Both the position numbers and the translations under genes were made by a program. DNA of 7,990 nt from SIG673 sp964520875 (GTDB taxonomy: Bacteria > Bacillota > Clostridia > Oscillospirales > CAG-272), in the NCBI GenBank assembly GCA_964520875.1, contig CAZFQJ010000081.1:1-7990 (forward strand), written 5' to 3'. Positions 1 through 5,726 of this stretch are shown here, piece by piece. The notes beneath the pieces are model-generated. The model searched no databases. It saw only the letters and a list, made by a program, of their open reading frames with translations, and was not told the origin of the DNA. Position 1 is the stretch's first letter. Every line of letters begins with the position of its first letter.

Positions 1-745
1 TCATACCGTTATCGAATGTCTTGGAATGGATTATGGAGTTTACCGCAAGAAGTATGTCGGCGGACTCGTCTATTATAGCGGGGGTATTACCGGGGCCGAC
101 TCCGAGAGCGGGCTTACCGCTGGAATAAGCCGCCTTTACCATTCCGGGACCTCCGGTCGCGAGAATGATATCGGCTTCCTTCATTACCGTATTCGTCATT
201 TCAAGAGAAGGAATATCGATCCAATCGATGATGCCCTCGGGAGCTCCCGCCTCTACGGCAGCCTCAAGAACGAGCTTAGCCGCGGCGATCGTGGAAGCTT
301 TCGCTCTCGGGTGAGGGCTTATTATGATAGCGTTACGCGTTTTGAGCGCAAGAAGACACTTAAATATCGCAGTAGACGTGGGGTTCGTGGTGGGTATTAC
401 CGCCGCAATGACGCCGATAGGCTCCGCTATCTTCTTCATACCGTAAGCCTTGTCCTCTTCGATCACGCCGCAGGTCTTGGTGTTCTTATACGCATTGTAG
501 ATATACTCCGCCGCGTAGTGGTTCTTTATGACCTTATCCTCTACGATTCCCATTCCGGTCTCCTCTACCGCGAGCTTTGCAAGAGGTATTCTCGCTTTGT
601 CTGCGGCTGAAGAGGCTGCAAGGAATATCTTGTCCACCTGTTCCTGTGTGTAGGTCGCGAATATCTTCTGCGCCGCTCTTACACGGGCGAGCGCCTCATT
701 CAGCTTTTCTACATTGTCGACTATTTCGTAAGTTTTGGGTTCCAT
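1..745 (-). CDS. adhE: Bifunctional acetaldehyde-CoA/alcohol dehydrogenase AdhE, N-terminal part (3' end outside the window)
   Basis: AdhE reduces acetyl-CoA to acetaldehyde and then ethanol with two NADH, regenerating NAD+ during fermentation; the long enzyme forms cytoplasmic spirosome filaments. The 248 visible residues, read by reverse-complementing from the ATG at 745, belong to the CoA-acylating aldehyde dehydrogenase domain. Family blocks seen are VEETGMGIVEDKVIKNH (60-76), AEPIGVIAAVIPTTNPTS (107-124), SPHPRAKA (143-150), ATGGPGMVKAAYSSGKPA (196-213) and GVGPGNTPAIIDE (215-227). The frame is open to the edge and ends with SKTFDNGM. In homologues the catalytic cysteine (ICASEQ-like) follows directly, so it and the iron-dependent alcohol dehydrogenase half are not visible; a full AdhE is about 860-870 residues. 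A strong AGGAGG lies 9 nt before the start, and rex ends 20 bp upstream, which supports AdhE and NADH-responsive co-transcription. A monofunctional aldehyde dehydrogenase cannot be fully excluded. Confidence 0.93.
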   Translation of the reverse strand, partial: MEPKTYEIVDNVEKLNEALARVRAAQKIFATYTQEQVDKIFLAASSAADKARIPLAKLAVEETGMGIVEDKVIKNHYAAEYIYNAYKNTKTCGVIEEDKAYGMKKIAEPIGVIAAVIPTTNPTSTAIFKCLLALKTRNAIIISPHPRAKASTIAAAKLVLEAAVEAGAPEGIIDWIDIPSLEMTNTVMKEADIILATGGPGMVKAAYSSGKPALGVGPGNTPAIIDESADILLAVNSIIHSKTFDNGM

Positions 746-754
746 TTAATGTGT

Positions 755-760
755 CCTCCT
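755..760 (-). promoter_or_regulatory. Ribosome binding site of adhE
   Basis: A perfect AGGAGG on the minus strand, 9 nt before the ATG at 745. It lies in the 20-bp gap after the rex stop codon, so adhE can be translated strongly and independently from a shared rex-adhE transcript. No separate promoter fits in this gap. Confidence 0.8.
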
Positions 761-765
761 AAAAA

Positions 766-1389
766 TTATTTACTGATTTGGTTGTTGAGATATGCAAGCG
801 ATAACGCAAGATTCTCTTGCTTCAAAAGCACGTTCGGCGGTACCTTTAAGCGACACGGCGCGAAATTCCAGACGGCGTTGATACCGCTTTCCACGAGCCT
901 GTCGCACACCTCTTGAGCCGAGCCTTGTCCCACCGTTATCACGCCGAGCTTAACGTCGTTTTCGCGGCAATAATCCTTAAGCTCTTTCATAGGCATGATC
1001 GCTTTTGAATTCTTGTCCATTCTGATGACCTTTTCATTGCAATCGAAGCCCGCGATGATCCTTACTCCGAATTCCTCGAAGCCGTCGTAATCAAGAAGCG
1101 CCCGTCCGAGCTTTCCCGCGCCTACCAAGACCGCGTTAGTCAAGCTCTCATATCCGAGATGGCTCTCAATGTCTTTTATTAATTCGCTTGTAACGTATCC
1201 GACCTTCGGTTTTCCCGCGCCGCTGACGGTCGCAAGGTCCTTACGCACCTGTACCTCGCCGAGAGACAAGCCCTTTGCGATCGCAGTAGCGGATATCGTA
1301 CCGCCCGCGCTATCCGGTAAGCTCCTCAGATACTGAAGATACTGCGGAAGCCTTCCGAGCGTTGCTTTCGGAATATAATATTCGTTCAT
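766..1389 (-). CDS. rex: Redox-sensing transcriptional repressor, Rex family
   Basis: Rex is a cytoplasmic dimer that senses the NADH/NAD+ ratio: it represses fermentation genes when NAD+ dominates and releases DNA when NADH rises. The 207 residues match the usual length. An N-terminal winged helix (about 5-65) contains the family's QVRKDLA (47-53). A Rossmann domain follows with the dinucleotide loop GAGKLG (90-95) and an acidic residue D116 at the end of the second strand. The family signature VWNFAPCRLKVPPNV spans 173-187, and a C-terminal helix (about 188-205) should swap between subunits. Odd point: the canonical segment after the recognition helix, roughly YFGxFGxRGxGY, reads TVSGAGKPKVGY here, so DNA specificity may differ. 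GAGKLG has Lys where many Rex proteins have Asn. The start is supported by GGAGGT 5 nt upstream. adhE follows 20 bp later and is the likely target; autoregulation is inferred. Confidence 0.93.
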   Translation of the reverse strand: MNEYYIPKATLGRLPQYLQYLRSLPDSAGGTISATAIAKGLSLGEVQVRKDLATVSGAGKPKVGYVTSELIKDIESHLGYESLTNAVLVGAGKLGRALLDYDGFEEFGVRIIAGFDCNEKVIRMDKNSKAIMPMKELKDYCRENDVKLGVITVGQGSAQEVCDRLVESGINAVWNFAPCRLKVPPNVLLKQENLALSLAYLNNQISK

Positions 1390-1417
1390 TCGCCACCTCC
1401 TTGATCTTACTCTTGAT

Positions 1418-1446
1418 ATTGTATCATATTTTTATCATTTTGGGAA
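1418..1446 (-). promoter_or_regulatory. Candidate sigma-A promoter of rex-adhE
   Basis: On the minus strand a -35-like TTCCCA (1441-1446, 4 of 6 matches to TTGACA) is followed after 17 bp by TACAAT (1418-1423). TG stands one base before the -10, giving an extended -10 element. The rex start codon lies 28 bp downstream of the -10. It is the best promoter in the LysR-rex interval, and it sits just downstream of the inverted repeat at 1457-1487. Confidence 0.6.
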
Positions 1447-1456
1447 TTATTAAAAT

Positions 1457-1487
1457 GTTATATCGGTATTACACATATCGATATAAC
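1457..1487. repeat. 31-bp imperfect inverted repeat upstream of the rex promoter (candidate operator)
   Basis: On the plus strand the arms are GTTATATCGGTAT (1457-1469) and ATATCGATATAAC (1475-1487), separated by TACAC. Twelve of 13 positions are complementary, and the right arm contains the self-complementary ATATCGATAT. The repeat ends 11 bp before the -35 of the rex promoter, a typical place for a regulator site. It could instead form a weak AT-rich hairpin at the end of the LysR transcript: on that strand it is followed by ATTTTAATAATT, which is not a clean U-tract. It does not match the usual Rex box. Confidence 0.55.
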
Positions 1488-1491
1488 TCCG

Positions 1492-1512
1492 ATCGATAAC
1501 CCTTTTATCGAT
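1492..1512. repeat. Perfect 8-bp inverted repeat, 5-nt spacer
   Basis: ATCGATAA (1492-1499) and TTATCGAT (1505-1512) are exact reverse complements around CCCTT. The element lies 30 bp past the LysR stop codon and 4 bp from the longer repeat at 1457-1487, sharing the TTATCGAT word with it. No U-run follows on either strand, so it is not a standard intrinsic terminator. A second binding site for the same regulator is possible. Confidence 0.45.
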
Positions 1513-1542
1513 TTAAATTCAAACTCAAACGCCGCTTTACGT

Positions 1543-2469
1543 TTACTTCGTTATATACTTACCTTTCGCCTCGTAAAGCAAAGATATGAACTGCTTATCG
1601 AGCTTTGAAAGCTTACAGTCGCGTTTGTATATCAAGACGTCTTTATATATCTTTTCGTTATCGGCGCATTTCTTTTGAACGAGACCGTATCTGTCAAGGA
1701 ATTTTTGCGGCGTGGGCGACACCCACATGAAGGTCTCCTTATTTTCCGACAAAAGATCGAAGCGGCTCGCTCTTTCGAATATACATATGCGGCGATCGAT
1801 ATTATCCGGAAGCTCTTCCTTTACCACCTTCGATATCGGCATAGACGGAACATACGGGTCCGCGTGAGCGATCTCGATATACGGCGTAAGATCGTCAAAG
1901 CCTATATCCTCTTTATCCGCAAGAGGACTTTCCTTACTCATCAGCAAAAGGTAAGAAAATTCCGCGACGAGCTCGTAATGAAGTCCTTTTTCTTCAAGCA
2001 TGGCTTTGAACGACGCGTCGTGATTTTCGGCATATCTGATTATACCGAGCTTGTAATCGTTATTCAAAACGTTGTTTATAGTCCGCTGAGAATTGGTCTC
2101 TTTATAAAATATCTCGCTCGGCTCAGAGCCTATGCGCTTTGAAAATTCGCAAAAGGCGTCCGAAATGTAGCTTGCGCGCGGAACGGATACGGAGAACCTC
2201 TGTTTTTTTGGCGTTCCCTTCTTATAGAGCTTTTCCACCTCGTCTATCTGCTTCAGTATGCTCTGCGCATAGCTTATGAACTCTTCGCCTTCCTGAGTCA
2301 GCTCCATGCCCTTTGCGCTTCGATTGAATATCGAGATCCCGAGATCGGCTTCAAGCTCCTTGATCGAACGGCTTATGTTCGGTTGCGCAATTATGAGCGT
2401 CTCTGCCGCTTTGTTAAGAGAACCGAGTCTTGCGACCTCTACCGCGTATTTCATGTGCAATATATTCAT
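1543..2469 (-). CDS. LysR-family transcriptional regulator, target unknown
   Basis: A 308-residue protein of normal LysR length. The N-terminal winged helix-turn-helix is clear: residues 17-36 (starting SLNKAAETLIIAQPNISRSI) form the HTH, followed by KELEADLGISIFNRSAKGM and LTQEGEEF of the wing, then the linker helix (about 64-85). The rest should be the two-lobed periplasmic-binding-protein-like effector domain that binds a small co-inducer; the ligand cannot be read from the sequence. The start at 2469 is supported by GAGGAG 7 nt upstream and by the HTH beginning at the expected distance. It is encoded 69 bp after the ECF transporter operon on the same strand, with its own promoter, and before rex-adhE. 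Unlike many LysR genes it is not divergent from an obvious target, so its regulon could be either neighbour or neither. It has no cofactor-specific signature. Confidence 0.9.
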   Translation of the reverse strand: MNILHMKYAVEVARLGSLNKAAETLIIAQPNISRSIKELEADLGISIFNRSAKGMELTQEGEEFISYAQSILKQIDEVEKLYKKGTPKKQRFSVSVPRASYISDAFCEFSKRIGSEPSEIFYKETNSQRTINNVLNNDYKLGIIRYAENHDASFKAMLEEKGLHYELVAEFSYLLLMSKESPLADKEDIGFDDLTPYIEIAHADPYVPSMPISKVVKEELPDNIDRRICIFERASRFDLLSENKETFMWVSPTPQKFLDRYGLVQKKCADNEKIYKDVLIYKRDCKLSKLDKQFISLLYEAKGKYITK

Positions 2470-2502
2470 AAGGGATCTCCTCTTTAAAAACTTACTGAAT
2501 AT

Positions 2503-2531
2503 ATTATATCACATTCGAAGCCGTTTTTCAA
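2503..2531 (-). promoter_or_regulatory. Sigma-A promoter of the LysR-family gene
   Basis: On the minus strand TTGAAA (2526-2531) and a perfect TATAAT (2503-2508) are 17 bp apart, with TG one base before the -10. This is the strongest promoter match in the window. It lies between the S-component stop codon (2539) and the LysR start (2469), so the regulator can be expressed independently of the transporter operon. Confidence 0.75.
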
Positions 2532-2537
2532 GTGATA
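2507..2537. repeat. Short inverted repeat framing the LysR promoter (candidate operator)
   Basis: TATCAC (2507-2512) and GTGATA (2532-2537) are exact complements separated by 19 bp. One arm overlaps the -10 and the other abuts the -35, so a bound protein would block the promoter. Six-base arms in AT-rich DNA can occur by chance; autoregulation by the LysR protein is only a suggestion. Confidence 0.3.
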
Positions 2538-2538
2538 A

Positions 2539-3225
2539 TTACACTCCGTACTTAATTTTTATTCTTTCCAGCTTTTCTCCGAACGGTCTCGCAAGGAAAA
2601 ACAGGAAAAGAAAATCGGACACGGAATACAGAACGGTATACGGAACGGCGCTCAAAAGCGCGGAAAGGTAGAGCTTAAAATCAAAACCGTTACTGTACCA
2701 AAGCACGGTCCAAACGTCCATAACGGCGGAAAACGCGATCCCCGAAATCACGCCGAAAAATAAAAGGAACGCTCTGCTCTTTTTCAGCGGTGCGGAAAGA
2801 AAGCCCGCCGCGTATCCTATAAGTCCCCATGCAAGCATCTGGAACGGAGTCCACGGACCTTGACCGAAATAAAAGTTCGAAAGAAACGCCGAGAATGCGC
2901 CCACCGCAAATCCCGATTCGCTTCCGAGGTACATGGCGGTTATAATAGTGAGCGCGGTCACGGGCTTAAAAAACGGTATAAATCTTCCTACTACCGACAA
3001 AGCGGTCATCACGGAAACTATCACCGCTCTTCTCGTCCCTATCTCCTTCTTTTCAAATCCCGCAATAAAAAGAAGTACCGAAAGGACGGCGACGAAAAGC
3101 GAAACGAACATATGCTTTTTTTCATCGAAAACGATAGTTCCGAGAATAGCCGCGAGCGGTATGAGCACGCTCGGAACGACGATCCCGAGAGCTTTTCTGA
3201 GTCCCTTGCTCTTAATTACCGTCAT
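2539..3225 (-). CDS. ECF transporter S component (substrate-binding membrane subunit), CbrT-like by context
   Basis: S components are small membrane proteins that bind a vitamin with high affinity and topple in the membrane when docked on the EcfT-ATPase module. The 228 residues are very hydrophobic. Two helices (about 12-30 and 39-57) precede a six-helix core starting near 67, making the protein longer than the common 170-200 residues. A polar, glycine-rich stretch reads GSESGFAVGAFSAFLSNF then YFGQGPWTPFQMLAWG, typical of family loops that line the ligand pocket. The start ATG at 3225 has AGGAG just upstream and overlaps the ATPase gene by 14 bp, so the two are translationally coupled. The substrate cannot be read from the sequence. 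Cobalamin is inferred because the operon also encodes transcobalamin-like surface proteins and has the S, fused ATPase and T make-up of cobalamin ECF loci (cbrTUV). Another corrinoid or vitamin remains possible. Confidence 0.8.
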   Translation of the reverse strand: MTVIKSKGLRKALGIVVPSVLIPLAAILGTIVFDEKKHMFVSLFVAVLSVLLFIAGFEKKEIGTRRAVIVSVMTALSVVGRFIPFFKPVTALTIITAMYLGSESGFAVGAFSAFLSNFYFGQGPWTPFQMLAWGLIGYAAGFLSAPLKKSRAFLLFFGVISGIAFSAVMDVWTVLWYSNGFDFKLYLSALLSAVPYTVLYSVSDFLFLFFLARPFGEKLERIKIKYGV

Positions 3226-4846
3226 TCCTTTTCTCCTTCGGACCGTTTTTAATGCATAGCTCGGCTACGGCTTCCGCCGTGACCGTATCGTCAAAATACC
3301 CCTTTGTCATGCGAGAAGCCGCGGTAGTATAAAGGTTGTTTTCGGAAAAGAACTCCTCGGGAGTTCCGACGGAAGCTATTCTTCCGCGGAAGAACAACGC
3401 CGCGCGGTCCGCGCACATCGCCGCAAATTCGACGTCGTGAGTTACGATAAGCAGAGTCATTCCGCCGTCTCTTAATTTCTTTAAAAGCTTAGAAAATTCT
3501 ATCTTCTTATGTGCGTCAAGTCCTTTTGTCGGTTCGTCCATAAGTAACAGACGAGGCTTTGTCGCCAAAACCTTGGCAAGCGCGACGAGCTGCTGCTCTC
3601 CTCCCGAAAGATCGTAAGGGTGCTTATCGGCAAGATAGGATATATCGAACGGAAGCTCGCTCATATCCGCGCCGACGTCGGAAAGCTCCTCTCTTACCGT
3701 ATTTCTCAAAAACACGCTCTGCACGTCCTGCGGAAGCAAGGTAAGACAGTTTCGATACAGTTCCCGACCGCCGTACTCCTTCAGTTTTTTATCAAACACT
3801 CTGATCTGTCCGCTATATATCTTTTTAACGCCCGAGGCGCAGGCAAGCGCGGTGGATTTTCCCGAGCCGTTACCGCCCAGTATACAAAATATCTCTCTTT
3901 CGTATACCGTAAGATCAAGTCCGAAAATTACGTCCGGAAGCGCCCTCTCGTATCTGAAATAAACGTCCTTAAATTCCAGCGCCTTCTTTTCGCTATGCAC
4001 GTAACTGGCGCGATCGGAAGCTGTGATATCGTTTCGGTAAGCGGAACGCAAGAAGCTTCTTCCCTCTCTTATTGTAAGCGGACAGACGCCTTCTCCGTTT
4101 AATATACGAAAAATTCTCGCCGATGTCGGAACGGAAGGAAACAGTTCGCTTTTTTCGTCTATATTACCGATAATGCTCCTCGGCTCTCCGTTCGCCGTTA
4201 TCCTTCCGTTCTCCATAACGAGAAGCCTGTCGCACATCGGTATCAGTTCTTCAAGACGGTGCTCTGTGATAAGGACTGTAAGCGAAAAGTCGCGATTCAG
4301 CTTTTTGACTGTACCGAGAAAATCGGAAGCCGCGATCGGATCGAGCTGAGCGGTAGGCTCGTCAAGGATAAGTATATCGGGATCCATTACCATGACCGAG
4401 GCAAGATTCAACAGTTGCTTTTGTCCCCCGGACAATAGTGACACGTCTTTATCATACCAATCCTCTATACCGAAATACGAAGCCGTCTCGGCTACTCTGC
4501 GCGCAATGACGCTTTGGGAAAGTCCCATGTTTTCAAGCCCGAAAGCAAGCTCGGAATAGACCTTATCGGTAACTATCTGCTCATCCGGGCATTGCATTAC
4601 AAAACCGATACGCTCGCTTTCCGCTCTCTCGGAATTTTCGCCGTTAAAAAATATCTTCCCTTTTACGCTCCCCTTCGGAGCGATCTCGCGCTTTAAAAGT
4701 TTCAGGAGCGTAGACTTTCCGCTCCCCGTAGCTCCGCAAAGAACGGCTATCTCGCCGTTTTCGATCCCAAACGAAACATCGTTAAGCGCCGGGCTTTCGC
4801 AAAGCGGATAGGTAAAGCTTAAATTTTTGACAGTAAGTATCTCCAC
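3212..4846 (-). CDS. Fused double ATPase of an ECF transporter (EcfA-EcfA' in one chain)
   Basis: This cytoplasmic protein (544 residues) powers vitamin uptake by coupling ATP hydrolysis to the EcfT-S membrane subunits. Two complete ABC modules are fused. Module 1 has Walker A GATGSGKST (38-46), Q85 in the Q-loop, signature LSGGQ (138-142), Walker B ending LDEP (161-164) and switch His H196. Module 2 has GGNGSGKST (324-332), Q373, LSGGE (413-417), MDEP (436-439) and H470. A linker of about 60-70 residues joins them. All catalytic motifs look intact in both halves. I chose the GTG at 4846 because GGAGGAG lies 8 nt before it and the domain begins directly with EILTVKNLSFTYP. An upstream in-frame ATG at 5011 would add 55 residues overlapping the EcfT gene without family resemblance. 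The gene overlaps its upstream neighbour by 28 bp and the S component gene by 14 bp. Confidence 0.93.
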   Translation of the reverse strand: MEILTVKNLSFTYPLCESPALNDVSFGIENGEIAVLCGATGSGKSTLLKLLKREIAPKGSVKGKIFFNGENSERAESERIGFVMQCPDEQIVTDKVYSELAFGLENMGLSQSVIARRVAETASYFGIEDWYDKDVSLLSGGQKQLLNLASVMVMDPDILILDEPTAQLDPIAASDFLGTVKKLNRDFSLTVLITEHRLEELIPMCDRLLVMENGRITANGEPRSIIGNIDEKSELFPSVPTSARIFRILNGEGVCPLTIREGRSFLRSAYRNDITASDRASYVHSEKKALEFKDVYFRYERALPDVIFGLDLTVYEREIFCILGGNGSGKSTALACASGVKKIYSGQIRVFDKKLKEYGGRELYRNCLTLLPQDVQSVFLRNTVREELSDVGADMSELPFDISYLADKHPYDLSGGEQQLVALAKVLATKPRLLLMDEPTKGLDAHKKIEFSKLLKKLRDGGMTLLIVTHDVEFAAMCADRAALFFRGRIASVGTPEEFFSENNLYTTAASRMTKGYFDDTVTAEAVAELCIKNGPKEKRNDGN

Positions 4847-5697
4847 CTGAGACTCTCCTCCGTTTCCGTAAATAGCGGCAAAAATGATAAAATACCGTAA
4901 GAGATATAAGACGCGATCCCGAGCGGCGTCAAAGCGGAAAGCTCTATACCCGGGTAAAACGTTGCACCGATCGCTCCGAAGCCAATACCGATGACAGTCG
5001 TAACGGAGCACAAAACGATAAGGATAAGGATAAATACGTCCGTCCTTTCGAGCTTAAAAACGGAATAATATGTTCTCTTCCGTATCCCGTATCCGCGAGC
5101 CGCCATACTGTCGGCGGTCATGATACCGTTTTCAAGCGCCCATGTAACAAGTATGGAAAACACACGAAGATCGCATTTTATCTTATCTATTATGTTATCT
5201 TCTTTATAGAACCCGAGCGCGCGTTGGCTTTCCGATATCCTTTTCGCACGTTCCGAGAAAAGCGGAACGTATCTAAGTCCCATGGAGAGCACGAGCGCGG
5301 CTTTCGGAGATAGCTTACCGAATACGTAAAGAAGCTTGTCCCTCGTCATTATATCGGTAAAAGACCTAAAAAGATACAGAACCGTCACCATGGTACCGGC
5401 GCTCACCGCTCCGTAAACTGTCGCTTCAAGCGTTACGGGAGAATCGTTTATTACGAAGAGGACCGTTTTTCCGTTATGAGAGAAAAGCGGATTTATGATC
5501 GTAAGCACGATAAATAAAAAGAGACAAAACAGGTGCAGTCTAACACCTTTCGCTCCTTTCTTCAGCAAAAAATAAGAAAGTGCGCCCGCAAGACCTATGA
5601 TAAGGAGTACGGGATCGGCAGAAAACATCAAGATACCCGTAGCAGCTAAATAATACGCCGTTACTACTATCGGGTTATATTCACAAAACGCTCTCAT
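4819..5697 (-). CDS. ECF transporter transmembrane coupling subunit (CbiQ/EcfT family)
   Basis: EcfT links the two ATPase domains to the S component: its long amphipathic coupling helices press on the nucleotide-binding domains. The 292-residue protein has N-terminal membrane segments (about 9-27, 29-46 and 52-70), another near 92-112, a long polar cytoplasmic region (about 115-215) and a C-terminal hydrophobic stretch (about 220-275). Family marks include LSMGLRYVPLFSERAKRISE (137-156) and the second coupling motif AARGYG (199-204). The first coupling motif, usually ending Ala-Arg-Gly, reads QRALGF (158-163), a small departure. The start at 5697 is preceded by AAGGGGAGAGG. The gene begins 29 bp after the barrel/DUF4430 gene and overlaps the ATPase gene by 28 bp. 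CbiQ proteins also serve cobalt transporters, but no CbiM or CbiN is visible here, and the S-component gene points to vitamin uptake. Confidence 0.9.
   Translation of the reverse strand: MRAFCEYNPIVVTAYYLAATGILMFSADPVLLIIGLAGALSYFLLKKGAKGVRLHLFCLFLFIVLTIINPLFSHNGKTVLFVINDSPVTLEATVYGAVSAGTMVTVLYLFRSFTDIMTRDKLLYVFGKLSPKAALVLSMGLRYVPLFSERAKRISESQRALGFYKEDNIIDKIKCDLRVFSILVTWALENGIMTADSMAARGYGIRKRTYYSVFKLERTDVFILILIVLCSVTTVIGIGFGAIGATFYPGIELSALTPLGIASYISYGILSFLPLFTETEESLRWRYLLSKI
4855..4861 (-). promoter_or_regulatory. Ribosome binding site that fixes the GTG start of the ECF ATPase
   Basis: GGAGGAG on the minus strand, 8 nt before the GTG at 4846. It lies inside the 3' end of the EcfT gene and is the main reason to prefer this start over the ATG at 5011. 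Confidence 0.8.
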
Positions 5698-5726
5698 ACC
5701 CTCTCCCCTTTCAATTCATTTAGGAT

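Noticed and set aside
26..610. Long plus-strand open frame opposite adhE
   Set aside because: The minus strand here encodes an unbroken, clearly conserved AdhE domain; the plus-strand product is Arg/Tyr-rich with no family resemblance.
1443..1460. Consensus Rex operator upstream of rex
   Set aside because: One half (TTAATAA) matches 6 of 7 positions, but the partner half matches only about 3 of 7; too weak to list as a site.
1492..1512. Intrinsic terminator of the LysR gene
   Set aside because: The stem is short and AT-rich and is not followed by a U-tract on the minus strand, so it is recorded as an inverted repeat only.
1675..2142. Plus-strand open frame inside the LysR gene, and similar ones at 2306-2671, 2860-3252, 3620-4102 and 6093-6650
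   Set aside because: Each lies over a well-supported minus-strand gene and has biased, low-complexity composition typical of antisense shadows.
4847..5011. A 55-residue N-terminal extension of the ECF ATPase from an ATG at 5011
   Set aside because: It lies wholly within the EcfT gene in another frame, has no ABC-family resemblance, and a strong GGAGGAG precedes the GTG at 4846, where the domain begins.
4819..5697. Cobalt transporter CbiMNQO
   Set aside because: No CbiM or CbiN is present; the operon has a vitamin-type S component and a double ATPase, so an ECF vitamin transporter fits better.
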